Source: Singulisphaera sp. GP187
GTDB lineage: Bacteria > Planctomycetota > Phycisphaerae > Phycisphaerales > SM1A02
Assembly (NCBI GenBank): GCA_945862215.1
Contig: CAMAXY010000009.1
Span: 1 to 63,273 of the forward strand
Direction of reading: 5' to 3'
Length of the DNA: 63,273 nt
Shown: positions 53,522-61,791 of the stretch, piece by piece
Layout: each line of letters starts with the position of its first letter
How positions within the stretch are numbered: the first letter of the stretch is position 1
Translations under genes and position numbers: made by a program
The notes under the pieces: model-generated
What the model saw: only the letters and a program-made list of their open reading frames with translations
Databases searched by the model: none
Told to the model about the DNA's origin: nothing

Positions 53522-54108
53522 GCGACGACAGCAAAGGTGAAGCAAAGAAAGAAGGATGCGCTGGATGTGATTGCGGTGGCGGAGGTGGGGCTGGCGGAAG
53601 TCTTCCTCCCGTTGCACCACAAGATGCTCGCCGCGGATTCATGTTCAAGTTTGGTGCTGGATTGCTGGGAATCGGTGGGATTCTCGCGGCTGTGCCAATT
53701 GTTGGATACATCATTGGCCCAGCACGAAGTCGATACCGAAATGAATGGGTCGATCTGGGTGCAACAACTCTTTACCCATCGGGTCAAACTCGTTTCGCTA
53801 CTTTCCTCAATCCAATTCGACAGCCGACAGATGGCGATGCTGCGAAAACTGCATGCTGGGTTCGCTGTGTTGAAGCTGGAAAGTTTCAAGTCTTCGCAAT
53901 CAACTGCGCGCACTTGGGATGTCCTGTTCGTTGGTTCGAACAATCAAAACTTTTTATGTGCCCGTGTCACGGAGGGGTCTATTATCAAGATGGAACTCGT
54001 GCCGCCGGCCCACCACCACGTGGACTCTTTGAGTACAAGTGGAAAGTCGAAGGCGGAAAACTCTTGATCGATGCAGGACGATTGCCAGGCTTGGAAGAAT
54101 CGGTATGA
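53518..54108 (+). CDS. Rieske iron-sulfur protein of the quinol:cytochrome c complex
   Basis: 196 residues. One N-terminal transmembrane helix (about 45-67) anchors the Rieske domain. The ligands are Cys130 and His132 in CAHLGCPVRW and Cys148 and His151 in CPCHGGVYY; Cys135 and Cys150 form the stabilising disulfide. The first 28 residues are unusual: a Cys/Gly cluster, GCAGCDCGGGGGAGG, on the likely cytoplasmic side, with no function I know. It overlaps both neighbours by 4 bases. Confidence 0.95.
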   Translation: MSDDSKGEAKKEGCAGCDCGGGGGAGGSLPPVAPQDARRGFMFKFGAGLLGIGGILAAVPIVGYIIGPARSRYRNEWVDLGATTLYPSGQTRFATFLNPIRQPTDGDAAKTACWVRCVEAGKFQVFAINCAHLGCPVRWFEQSKLFMCPCHGGVYYQDGTRAAGPPPRGLFEYKWKVEGGKLLIDAGRLPGLEESV

Positions 54109-55655
54109 ACCGCGAAGCACTCATCCAAATTGTAAAGCAACCTGTGCAGTGGATTGAAGACCGCACTGGTGTTATTGCGTTCAGCACTCCATTGCTTTCT
54201 CACCATGTTCCTCGCAGTGCGAAATGGTGGTACGTCTTTGGCAGCGCAACTCTGATGTTCTTCACGATTCAGATCGTGACAGGTGTTTGTCTTGGAACGA
54301 TGTATGCCCCAAGTGCTTCAAATGCGTGGGAAAGTCTTCGATATATCGATGAGGAGATTCCTCTTGGTTGGATGTTGCGTGCTTTGCACGGATGGTCCAG
54401 TAGTGCGATGGTTGTGATGATGGCAATCCATATGTTGCAAGTTTTTATGCACGGATCATTTAAATTTCCGCGTGAGTTGAACTGGATCACAGGGGTCTTT
54501 TTATTGTTGACCGTGCTTGCGTTGGCTTTCACAGGACAGGTGATGCGGTGGGATCAAGATGCATATTGGGGACTTGGAATTGGTGCAGCAATCGTGGACC
54601 GAGTTCCGGTCTTTGGCGATCAGATGCGTGCATTGATGTTGGGCGGACCAATCATTGGCGGTGAAACTCTCAATCGATTCTTCGCTCTGCATGTTTTCAT
54701 TCTTCCAGGTGCTGCAATTGGACTTGTTGGAGTCCACATGACTCTGATCATGAAGAACGGGATCAGCGAAATGCCTAAGCCTGGCGAGATTGTTGTGCCC
54801 TCGACATATCGCAAAGGATTCGAAGAGCGCATGGAAAAATCGGGCGTGCCTTTCTTTCCTGATGCAGCTCAGCGCGACATGGTTTTCTGCGGAGTTTGCC
54901 TGATTCTTCTGGTGTTTTTGGCGGCGTATTACGGTCCATTTGGTCCCGGTGGAATGCCAGACCCGACATTGATCAATACAAATCCACGACCCGATTATCC
55001 CTTCATGTGGATCTTTGGCGCGGTCAGTCTTCTTCCACCTGCGTCTGAGACCGCCATCATGTTGATTTCCCCAGTTGTGGGCATCGCCATCTTGGTTGCA
55101 GTTCCATTTCTTTCCAACTCTGGTGAGCGCGCTCCAAGTCGTCGCCCTGGAATGATGCTTCTGGCAGTCTTCGTCGTTATGGCAATCGTCGCATTGACAT
55201 GGGAGGGAGTCACAAGCCCATGGTCGCCAGTGATGGATGGTTGGTCTGCGCTTCCAACTCCAACGCAATTCGTGAAGGGTCGCACTCCTCTTCAAATGCA
55301 AGGCGCAGTTGTCTTTCAATACGCGCAGTGCCGAAACTGTCATGAGCTTGGCGGATTTGGTGGCAAGCGCGGTCCTGCGCTTGATGAGATCGCAACTCGT
55401 ATGTCTCCAGATCAAATCGTGCGACAAGTTCAGCAAGGAGGAGGCAACATGCCAGCCTTCGGCAAGAATCTCAATAGTGCGCAAATGACTGCAATTGTCG
55501 GCTTTCTCAGCACGCTTCGCCCCGCAAATGAAGCTGACTCGACCATTCCTGGCGCACAATTGCCACTGCCGATCAAGTCGCCTCTAGTTCTTGAGTCACC
55601 ATTCACTGGAACAGGAGTGCCAGCGGAAATTTCAGCTGGCGTTTCATCGCGCTGA
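54105..55655 (+). CDS. Cytochrome b fused to a C-terminal cytochrome c domain
   Basis: 516 residues. The cytochrome b core has His95 and His109, and His196 and His211; the second pair is 15 apart, the spacing of b6f and many menaquinol complexes rather than the 14 of mitochondrial bc1. The Qo-site motif expected as PEWY reads PDYP in RPDYPFMWIFGA. A cytochrome c domain follows, with CRNCHELGG (Cys409 on) and a Met ligand region GNMPAFGKNLN. The product thus merges the cytochrome b and c1-equivalent subunits. It overlaps the Rieske gene by 4 bases. Confidence 0.94.
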   Translation: MNREALIQIVKQPVQWIEDRTGVIAFSTPLLSHHVPRSAKWWYVFGSATLMFFTIQIVTGVCLGTMYAPSASNAWESLRYIDEEIPLGWMLRALHGWSSSAMVVMMAIHMLQVFMHGSFKFPRELNWITGVFLLLTVLALAFTGQVMRWDQDAYWGLGIGAAIVDRVPVFGDQMRALMLGGPIIGGETLNRFFALHVFILPGAAIGLVGVHMTLIMKNGISEMPKPGEIVVPSTYRKGFEERMEKSGVPFFPDAAQRDMVFCGVCLILLVFLAAYYGPFGPGGMPDPTLINTNPRPDYPFMWIFGAVSLLPPASETAIMLISPVVGIAILVAVPFLSNSGERAPSRRPGMMLLAVFVVMAIVALTWEGVTSPWSPVMDGWSALPTPTQFVKGRTPLQMQGAVVFQYAQCRNCHELGGFGGKRGPALDEIATRMSPDQIVRQVQQGGGNMPAFGKNLNSAQMTAIVGFLSTLRPANEADSTIPGAQLPLPIKSPLVLESPFTGTGVPAEISAGVSSR

Positions 55656-55699
55656 GCGCGGCCACAGCCATTTTCAGTAGTTGGAACATCGATCCATGG

Positions 55700-57949
55700 T
55701 TGGTGGTTGGGATTGCATTTTCATCAATTTTGTATTTGCGCGGCGTGCGCGGAATCGTTGGACGTATCCGCGGATTTCCAACTTGGAGACCAAAGTGTTT
55801 TGCAGCGGGGGTGATTGTTCTCTTTCTTGCGCTGGCTTCGCCGATTGATTCGATCGGTCACATGTTGCTGTGGGTGCACATGGTCCAACACTGGTTGTTG
55901 ATCATGATCGCTGCGCCATTGATTCTCTTGGGTTCTCCAGGAATCCCCATTCTTCGAGGGTTGCCAAAGGTTGTGCGAAGACAAGCGCTTGGTCCATTTA
56001 TCGCAAGTCCTTTCGTGCGACGATGTCTCGCGCTGCTGTTGAATCCATTCACAGGATGGATGGCGTTTGCACTTGTTAATTGGACTTGGCACTATCCAAT
56101 TTTCTATGGAGCAGCGCTTGAATCAAATCTGGTACACCGATTCGAACACGCCTCATTTCTTGCAGGATCCATGCTGTTTTGGTGGCAAATCATTGCGCCG
56201 TGGCCGTGGAAAGCGCGTTGGTCAGATGCGGCATTGGTGGTCTATCTGCTGGCAGCAGATGTGCAGAACACCATCTTTTCTGCAATCGTCACCTTTTCAG
56301 ATTCCGTGCTGTATTCAAACTATCTTGCAACTGCGCCAGCACTTGGTTGGGATGCACTTCGCGATCAGCGAATGGCTGGTGCATTCATGTGGACCGCAGG
56401 TCAAGTGGTCATGCTGCCGGCGGCGATCTTTCTGATCTTGCGTGCGTTAAAAATAGTACGTCCGAAGCCGTTCGTTGCGCGTGAGAGACCGGCGACAGTT
56501 TCACATCTGGCGGAACCCTTTGATCTGCTTCGAGTTTCTTTGATAGGCGCTTTTCTGCGCAAGCGTGCTGCAAGAGAATCGATTCGATGGACTTTGGCAT
56601 TCATTGCATTGATCTTGGTCATCGACGGTTTCTTTGGACCAACAGATGCGCCATCAAATATGGCGGGAACACTTCCTTGGACTCACTGGCGTGGATTGGT
56701 CGTGATCGCACTTTTATTCGGCGGCAATTTTCTTTGCATGTCTTGTCCTTTGATGGCTCCACGCAATTTGATGCGTCGTTGGTGGAAACCTCGCTTTCGC
56801 TGGCCAAGCGCGTTGCGATCGAAGTGGCTTGCTGTTGGGCTTGTTGCAATCTGGTTGATTACATATGAAGCCTTTGATCTCTGGTCAAATCCCAAGGCGA
56901 CTGCATTTATATTTGTTGGATATTTTGCTGCAATTCTGCTGATAGATGGACTCTTTCGAGGGGGAAGTTTCTGCAAATGGGTCTGCCCAATTGGGCAATT
57001 CCATATGACGCAAAGTTTGGTTTCTCCACTTTCTGTATCCGTGCGTAATACTGCGGTGTGTGCAACATGCATAGGACGAGAGTGCATTCGCGGATCGGAT
57101 TCTGGTCATGCGAAGTCTGCGAGTGTCGCGTTGAGCATTTCCGTTCCCGGTTGCGAATTAGAACTTTTCCAACCTGCCAAGCGCGGAAATTTGGATTGCA
57201 CATTCTGCTTGGACTGTGTTGATGCTTGTCCACATGACAACGTTGGAATCCTGACGCAATCGCCAAGCGTTGCTTTGACTGATCGACGATGGGGTTCTTC
57301 TATTGGACGCGTCGCTTCTCGTGTCGATGTCGCCGCGATGCTTGCGCTCTTATCATTCGGGGCTTTCGCGAATGCTGCTGGAATGACTGGGCCTTGGCTT
57401 GATCTTGTTGCTGCTGTGACAACGTCATTTGAACTGACATCGACTGTCGCAGTTGAAGCAGCGATGACATCCGTGGCAATCATTATTCTGCCTGTGATAC
57501 TGATGTCTTGCGCGGCTTTGATTTCATCTCGCATTTCCAGACTCTCACTGCGCGAATCGCTCTGTGTCGGTGCGCACGCAATCGTTCCTATTGGAGCATC
57601 CATGTGGTGCGTTCACTGGTTTTTTCATCTTGCAACCAGCGCTTCCACCGCGATTCCTGTGATGCAACGAGCATTGAACGATGTAGGACTTGCTTGGTTT
57701 GGTGAACCAGAATGGGCAGAGTCCTGCTGCGGACCAGTTCCATCATGGTTGCTACCTTTGGAACTCGTGTTGCTGCAGTTTGGGCTTGTGGTTTCTAGCT
57801 GGATGGTCTGGCGGGGAAGTGCTCAGCGGACAGGTCGCCGTGCAATCTTGGCAAGTATTCCTTGGTGGACACTCTCACTCATCTTGTGGTTTGTTGGAGT
57901 CTGGATTGTCTTTCAACCAATGCAAATGCGAGGGACTTCGACGCTATGA
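55700..57949 (+). CDS. CtaG-type oxidase assembly protein fused to a membrane ferredoxin
   Basis: 749 residues from a TTG at 55700, but codons with family-like sequence (SSWNIDPWLVVGIAF) continue upstream to about 55601 with no ATG, GTG or TTG, so a rare start such as CTG at 55652 or ATT is likely. Residues 1-250 match CtaG-like caa3 assembly factors (LWVHMVQHWLLIMIAAP, 'LLLNPFTGWMAFALVNWTWH'). Residues 300-530 match NapH/CcoG/NosR-type ferredoxins: 'NFLCMSCPLMAP', SFCKWVCPIGQF and CTFCLDCVDACPHDN (Cys500, 503, 506, 510). Further helices follow. It could couple copper or electron supply to oxidase assembly. Confidence 0.85.
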   Translation: MVVGIAFSSILYLRGVRGIVGRIRGFPTWRPKCFAAGVIVLFLALASPIDSIGHMLLWVHMVQHWLLIMIAAPLILLGSPGIPILRGLPKVVRRQALGPFIASPFVRRCLALLLNPFTGWMAFALVNWTWHYPIFYGAALESNLVHRFEHASFLAGSMLFWWQIIAPWPWKARWSDAALVVYLLAADVQNTIFSAIVTFSDSVLYSNYLATAPALGWDALRDQRMAGAFMWTAGQVVMLPAAIFLILRALKIVRPKPFVARERPATVSHLAEPFDLLRVSLIGAFLRKRAARESIRWTLAFIALILVIDGFFGPTDAPSNMAGTLPWTHWRGLVVIALLFGGNFLCMSCPLMAPRNLMRRWWKPRFRWPSALRSKWLAVGLVAIWLITYEAFDLWSNPKATAFIFVGYFAAILLIDGLFRGGSFCKWVCPIGQFHMTQSLVSPLSVSVRNTAVCATCIGRECIRGSDSGHAKSASVALSISVPGCELELFQPAKRGNLDCTFCLDCVDACPHDNVGILTQSPSVALTDRRWGSSIGRVASRVDVAAMLALLSFGAFANAAGMTGPWLDLVAAVTTSFELTSTVAVEAAMTSVAIIILPVILMSCAALISSRISRLSLRESLCVGAHAIVPIGASMWCVHWFFHLATSASTAIPVMQRALNDVGLAWFGEPEWAESCCGPVPSWLLPLELVLLQFGLVVSSWMVWRGSAQRTGRRAILASIPWWTLSLILWFVGVWIVFQPMQMRGTSTL

Positions 57950-58500
57950 ACTTTCGCGCTTCAATCCCGTGGATCGCATGCGGACTTGCGGTTGCGTGCT
58001 GCTTGCAAGCGCAGGCGGATGGTGGTGCGGTCGTCGATCGTGGTCGATACGGTGCATATGATGCGACGATTTTTCTCACGCCAGTTCCACCAAGTGCAGG
58101 CGCAATAGATTTTTCTATTTTGCTTTCTCGCAGCGGTGAACCTCAGCTGAGCGTCCCAGTGCATGTTCGCGCCGAAGGTCCAAACGGTGCGTGGACTGAA
58201 GGTCAGATGCACGATGCGGACTCTGGAAATCGTTTGCTTCGCGCATGTTCGTTGACGCTGGGATCATCTGGACCTTGGCGAATTTCTATTCAAGTCGGGG
58301 AAAACAAAGCAGATTTTAGATCCTTCGAGATATCTGTAAATCCTGCACCTCCACCATGGCGCGCATCATTGCCGTGGATGATCCTGTGGATTCCAGTGGC
58401 ACTCTTGTTGGTTGCAAGAGAAATTCTCGTCGCTGGCCAGCGCCGACGCAGAGGAGCGTGGGATGATTCAAATCGCTTTTCAGCGACTATCCTTCGATGA
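57946..58500 (+). CDS. Small exported or membrane-anchored protein, YtkA-like
   Basis: 184 residues from ATG 57946, overlapping the previous stop by 4 bases. A signal-like hydrophobic N terminus (AACGLAVACCLQAQ-type) precedes an Ig-like beta domain of about 110 residues ('DATIFLTPVPPSAGAIDFSI', 'GPWRISIQVGENKADFRSFE') and a C-terminal transmembrane helix (about 150-170). The domain is similar in outline to YtkA/copper-insertion-type proteins, which fits the CtaG neighbour, but I do not see Cu ligands. Function unknown. Confidence 0.66.
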   Translation: MNFRASIPWIACGLAVACCLQAQADGGAVVDRGRYGAYDATIFLTPVPPSAGAIDFSILLSRSGEPQLSVPVHVRAEGPNGAWTEGQMHDADSGNRLLRACSLTLGSSGPWRISIQVGENKADFRSFEISVNPAPPPWRASLPWMILWIPVALLLVAREILVAGQRRRRGAWDDSNRFSATILR

Positions 58501-59627
58501 CCATGACTCCAAGTGATCGTGTCATTCAAAGAGATTTGTCGAACGAGGAACTCTCGAAGCTGTACCGGATCGACGACTTCGAAGAAATCGCACGCGAACG
58601 CCTTTCACAAATGACATTCGCTTATTACGCCGGCGGAGCTGGCGACGAACGCACGTTGTCGCGCAATCGTTCGGCATGGGAGGCAATCTCGATTTGGTAT
58701 CGAGTGATGGTTGATGTCTCCAAGCGATTACCTGTAACAACGATGTTGAATATGCCTTTGTCATTCCCATTGCTTGTTGCACCGACGGCACTTCATAAAA
58801 TGGCGCATCGTGATGGTGAAGTTGCGACTGCTCGAGCATGCGGTGCTTTGGGAGTTCCGATGGTTGTCAGCAGTCTTTCGACAACATCGATCGAAGAAAT
58901 TTGCGCTGCGGCTCGCTCGCCGATACTTTTTCAAATGTACATCGGTCAAGACCGCGGTTTTTTGACCGATTTAGTGCGGCGTGTTGAGCAATCTGGCTGC
59001 GTTGCATTGCAATTGACTGTGGATACTCCAGTCTGGGGACTGCGTGAACGAGAAATGAAAACTGGATTTTGTGTTCCACCAGACATGAGCATCGTCAATC
59101 TGGAGCGCAAAGGCGATGGGCCAAAAGGACATACAGGTGTTGGTATTGGTGAGAGTTTGGGTTGGACAATCACGCCGAGTTTGTGCTGGAAAGATCTGGA
59201 GTGGCTCTGCGGACTGACGAAACTTCCTGTGATGGTGAAGGGAATCTGCAGAGCCGACGATGCGCTGACCGCTGTTCGATGTGGTGCGAAGGGGATCGTG
59301 GTCAGCAATCATGGCGGCCGTCAACTTGATGGCGCACCGCCGACAGCCGAGGCATTGCCGCGCATTACGCAAGCGGTTGCAAGTCGCGTTCCTGTTCTCG
59401 TCGATGGCGGGATTCGTCACGGCGGAGACATCCTGAAGGCTTTAGCGCTTGGCGCTACAGCTGTTCAAATTGGTCGGCCGATTCTGTGGGGACTTGCAGC
59501 GGGGGGAGAAAATGGAGTGAAACGAGTGATCGAAATTCTTGCCCAAGATTTCGATCGCGTGATGGCGCTCTCTGGTTCTCCAACAATCGCCAGCATTACG
59601 CGCGATCTGCTGGAACCATCGCGCTGA
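58497..59627 (+). CDS. FMN-dependent 2-hydroxy-acid dehydrogenase/oxidase
   Basis: 376 residues of the LldD/glycolate-oxidase family. It oxidises L-2-hydroxy acids such as lactate to 2-oxo acids. FAYYAGGAGDERTLSRNR is the FMN-binding start; QLTVDTPVWGLREREMK, 'VMVKGICRADDAL' with the FMN-contacting Lys, and VSNHGGRQLDGAPPT with catalytic His272 are present; VLVDGGIRHGGDILKALALG completes the flavin site. It is last in the respiratory operon, so the reducing equivalents may enter the quinone pool or chain above. Substrate not readable. Confidence 0.93.
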   Translation: MTMTPSDRVIQRDLSNEELSKLYRIDDFEEIARERLSQMTFAYYAGGAGDERTLSRNRSAWEAISIWYRVMVDVSKRLPVTTMLNMPLSFPLLVAPTALHKMAHRDGEVATARACGALGVPMVVSSLSTTSIEEICAAARSPILFQMYIGQDRGFLTDLVRRVEQSGCVALQLTVDTPVWGLREREMKTGFCVPPDMSIVNLERKGDGPKGHTGVGIGESLGWTITPSLCWKDLEWLCGLTKLPVMVKGICRADDALTAVRCGAKGIVVSNHGGRQLDGAPPTAEALPRITQAVASRVPVLVDGGIRHGGDILKALALGATAVQIGRPILWGLAAGGENGVKRVIEILAQDFDRVMALSGSPTIASITRDLLEPSR

Positions 59628-59642
59628 ATGTGGATCTTTGAA

Positions 59643-60830
59643 TCATCGTTGTACCCGGCCACGGCTGATGAGCGCAGTCTGAACGAGAATGTCGGTGGGA
59701 CCTTGCCCAGGCTGATCTAACTTGGTTTTCAATCGGCAAAGTGCGATATAAGAAGCAACTCGATTTCCATCCCCAGCCTTCGGCAGATAGATGTCCAACT
59801 CATGAGTGATTGGAACGCGTTCATTCAAATCGTCGTCGCTTCCGAACCCATCCCAGCGCTGATCGAGTCTGTTCGAGGGCGAAATACCTCCACGAATCCA
59901 ATCGCTATCGAATGGCACCCATCCGCAATTGGGCAGATAAACCTCTCCCCACATCCCTAGTTTTTTGGCGGAGAGTGAATTTCCCAGATACTTTTTTCGA
60001 TCTACCAGACCAATGACGGGGCGGGCAGGGAATCCTGTTGCACGAAGCAATGCAATGCAGATACAAACAACATCCGACTCACTGCCAATTTGTGTGGCGA
60101 GTGCCTGAGAACTTCCACGAATCTCCAGACCTCGAGACCAATTTCCAAATGGATTCCCTTCTTTATGATCGCCACTTTTCAGAATCCGACTTCCAGTACG
60201 AATGATCTCCTTTGCAACATAAATTGGCGGTGTATCAGCAGAAACACGCTGAAGTATTTGTCGTCGCAATTCCTGCACTTGTGGATCTTGTGGATCAATC
60301 CCCGAACTAGCACGGCGCCATCTCTCTACTTCTTCGGGCCATGTTGCAGGCATGGGTTCTTTCGCAGCAGCAGCCTCGTCCAATTGGCATGACCATGTCT
60401 CGACAATCCAAGTTAAATCCACCCCAAGTCGAAATTCGACAAAGTTTGGAATCGAAATTTCGACCCGAGAGTCTCCCAAGCGACTTTGCGTGACAGTGAG
60501 ATTTGTCATCGCAGGTGGCAGTGGCACAGAATCTGTTGACATGCGCGTTCGAAATGATCGCGGATCAACCTTCCACCATGTATCAAGAATGCTCACTGGC
60601 ACGATAATCGATTCGGACACTGCATCATCTTTGTGAAAGACTGGAAGATCAATGTTTAATGTGATTTCCCACTTGCGAGAATCAGTTCGCTGAAGTGCAC
60701 CCGTGGGTGGTCGACCATCAGGTGGGGGAGTGATTCCAGTTTCAACAATTGACTGATCTGCAACGGGAGCAATCGACGAAAGTCCCAACATGGCGATGAT
60801 CGCAAACAACATAGCCATCCGACTTCTCAT
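59643..60830 (-). CDS. Transglutaminase-like exported protein lacking Cys and His
   Basis: 395 residues from ATG 60830, overlapping the MlaE-like stop by 4 bases. A signal peptide is followed by a Pro-rich linker, a beta-rich N-terminal domain and a transglutaminase-like core (about 205-315). The fold is evident from LLRATGFPARPVIGLVD and WGEVYLPNCGWVPFDSDW, but the catalytic Cys position (GxC) is Glu251 and the His position (H-x-W-x-E) is Gly292; only Asp308 remains. It should lack transglutaminase/protease activity and may bind a ligand or partner. A 26-residue Leu-rich start could be a membrane anchor. Confidence 0.82.
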   Translation of the reverse strand: MRSRMAMLFAIIAMLGLSSIAPVADQSIVETGITPPPDGRPPTGALQRTDSRKWEITLNIDLPVFHKDDAVSESIIVPVSILDTWWKVDPRSFRTRMSTDSVPLPPAMTNLTVTQSRLGDSRVEISIPNFVEFRLGVDLTWIVETWSCQLDEAAAAKEPMPATWPEEVERWRRASSGIDPQDPQVQELRRQILQRVSADTPPIYVAKEIIRTGSRILKSGDHKEGNPFGNWSRGLEIRGSSQALATQIGSESDVVCICIALLRATGFPARPVIGLVDRKKYLGNSLSAKKLGMWGEVYLPNCGWVPFDSDWIRGGISPSNRLDQRWDGFGSDDDLNERVPITHELDIYLPKAGDGNRVASYIALCRLKTKLDQPGQGPTDILVQTALISRGRVQR

Positions 60831-61660
60831 GGCAACAAGCCTGAGACTCGACCTGTCACAAGTTCGTAGAAAGTTCCAAAGAATTGCGCCAACACCAAAT
60901 TGATCAACACGATCGCCAAGAAACTTGCCACAAACGCATTCGTTGCTGCACGTCCAACACCAGCAGCGCCTGCGGAACATGTAAAGCCTTTGAAACATGA
61001 GATGAATCCAATCGCAGCTCCAAATGCAACTGACTTGAGCAACCCCGAAGTTGGATCCCACCAATCAATGGCTTGAGCAGTGAAGTACCAATAATTTTCG
61101 CTGGAAACTCCGTGGATTTGCACAGTAATAAACCAGGCTCCCCATGCTCCAAGCAGATCGGAATAAATGGTCAACAGGGGTGTCATGATGATGCATGCAA
61201 CGACACGAGGTGCAACCAAGATGCGAAGAGGATCAGCATCCATTGCTCGCATTGCATCAAGTTGTTCAGTCACTGCCATTGTTCCAAGTTCTGCGGCGAG
61301 CGCGCAGCCAACGCGACCTGCAACCATCACCGCTGCAAGAACTGGTCCAATCTGCTTGGTCACAGAAAGATTGATTACGCTTCCAAGTCTGGACTCTTGC
61401 CCAAATGATGCGAACTGTTCGTATCCTTCGAGCGCAAGAATCATTCCGATGAACGCTCCGGTGATTGCCACCACGGGGATGCTTGCAATTCCAACTGCAT
61501 AAAACTGTGGCCCAAGCAAAGTCCACTTCAGACATCGCATCGGATGGGCTGCGAATCGAACCAAAACATCCGATACGAATTTGACGAACTTTCCAAACTC
61601 GGTCACAGAGTCATAGACAAGCCAACCAAAGCGCGAAATTTCTTGTACTGCAGTAGCCAC
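60827..61660 (-). CDS. mlaE: MlaE-type lipid-transport ABC permease
   Basis: 277 residues of the MlaE/YrbE permease family with five to six helices, which acts in phospholipid traffic between inner and outer membranes. FIGMILALEGYEQFASFG, the family's PFL-type motif, and ALAAELGTMAVTEQLDAMRA, the EQ-loop that contacts the ATPase, are clear. No MlaF ATPase, MlaD or MlaC gene is beside it in the window. GTG start at 61660; a TACCGT hexamer ends 6 bases upstream. Cotranscribed with the transglutaminase-like gene. Confidence 0.92.
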   Translation of the reverse strand: MATAVQEISRFGWLVYDSVTEFGKFVKFVSDVLVRFAAHPMRCLKWTLLGPQFYAVGIASIPVVAITGAFIGMILALEGYEQFASFGQESRLGSVINLSVTKQIGPVLAAVMVAGRVGCALAAELGTMAVTEQLDAMRAMDADPLRILVAPRVVACIIMTPLLTIYSDLLGAWGAWFITVQIHGVSSENYWYFTAQAIDWWDPTSGLLKSVAFGAAIGFISCFKGFTCSAGAAGVGRAATNAFVASFLAIVLINLVLAQFFGTFYELVTGRVSGLLP

Positions 61661-61666
61661 GTTCGT

Positions 61667-61672
61667 ACGGTA
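61667..61672 (-). promoter_or_regulatory. -10 hexamer TACCGT, leaderless start of the mlaE-like gene
   Basis: On the minus strand TACCGT is followed by six bases (acgaac) and the GTG at 61660. No Shine-Dalgarno is present. The -35 region is not convincing. Confidence 0.4.
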
Positions 61673-61743
61673 TCAGGGGTCCGTTGTAGAGGAATGAACA
61701 CTTTTCATTCGATTGTAAAAACTTTGGAAGGACAAATAAAAAC

Positions 61744-61765
61744 CCCTCAGTCTTTCGACTGAGGG
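61744..61765 (-). terminator. Intrinsic terminator of the third dockerin-like gene
   Basis: CCCTCAGTC (61744-61752) pairs perfectly with GACTGAGGG (61757-61765) around TTTC. On the minus strand the RNA has a GAAA loop and a GGTTTTTATTT tail. It sits 26 bases after the stop at 61792 and is almost the same sequence as the terminator at 39395-39420. Confidence 0.92.
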
Positions 61766-61791
61766 ATTGAGTGTTTTGATCGAAAATCAAC

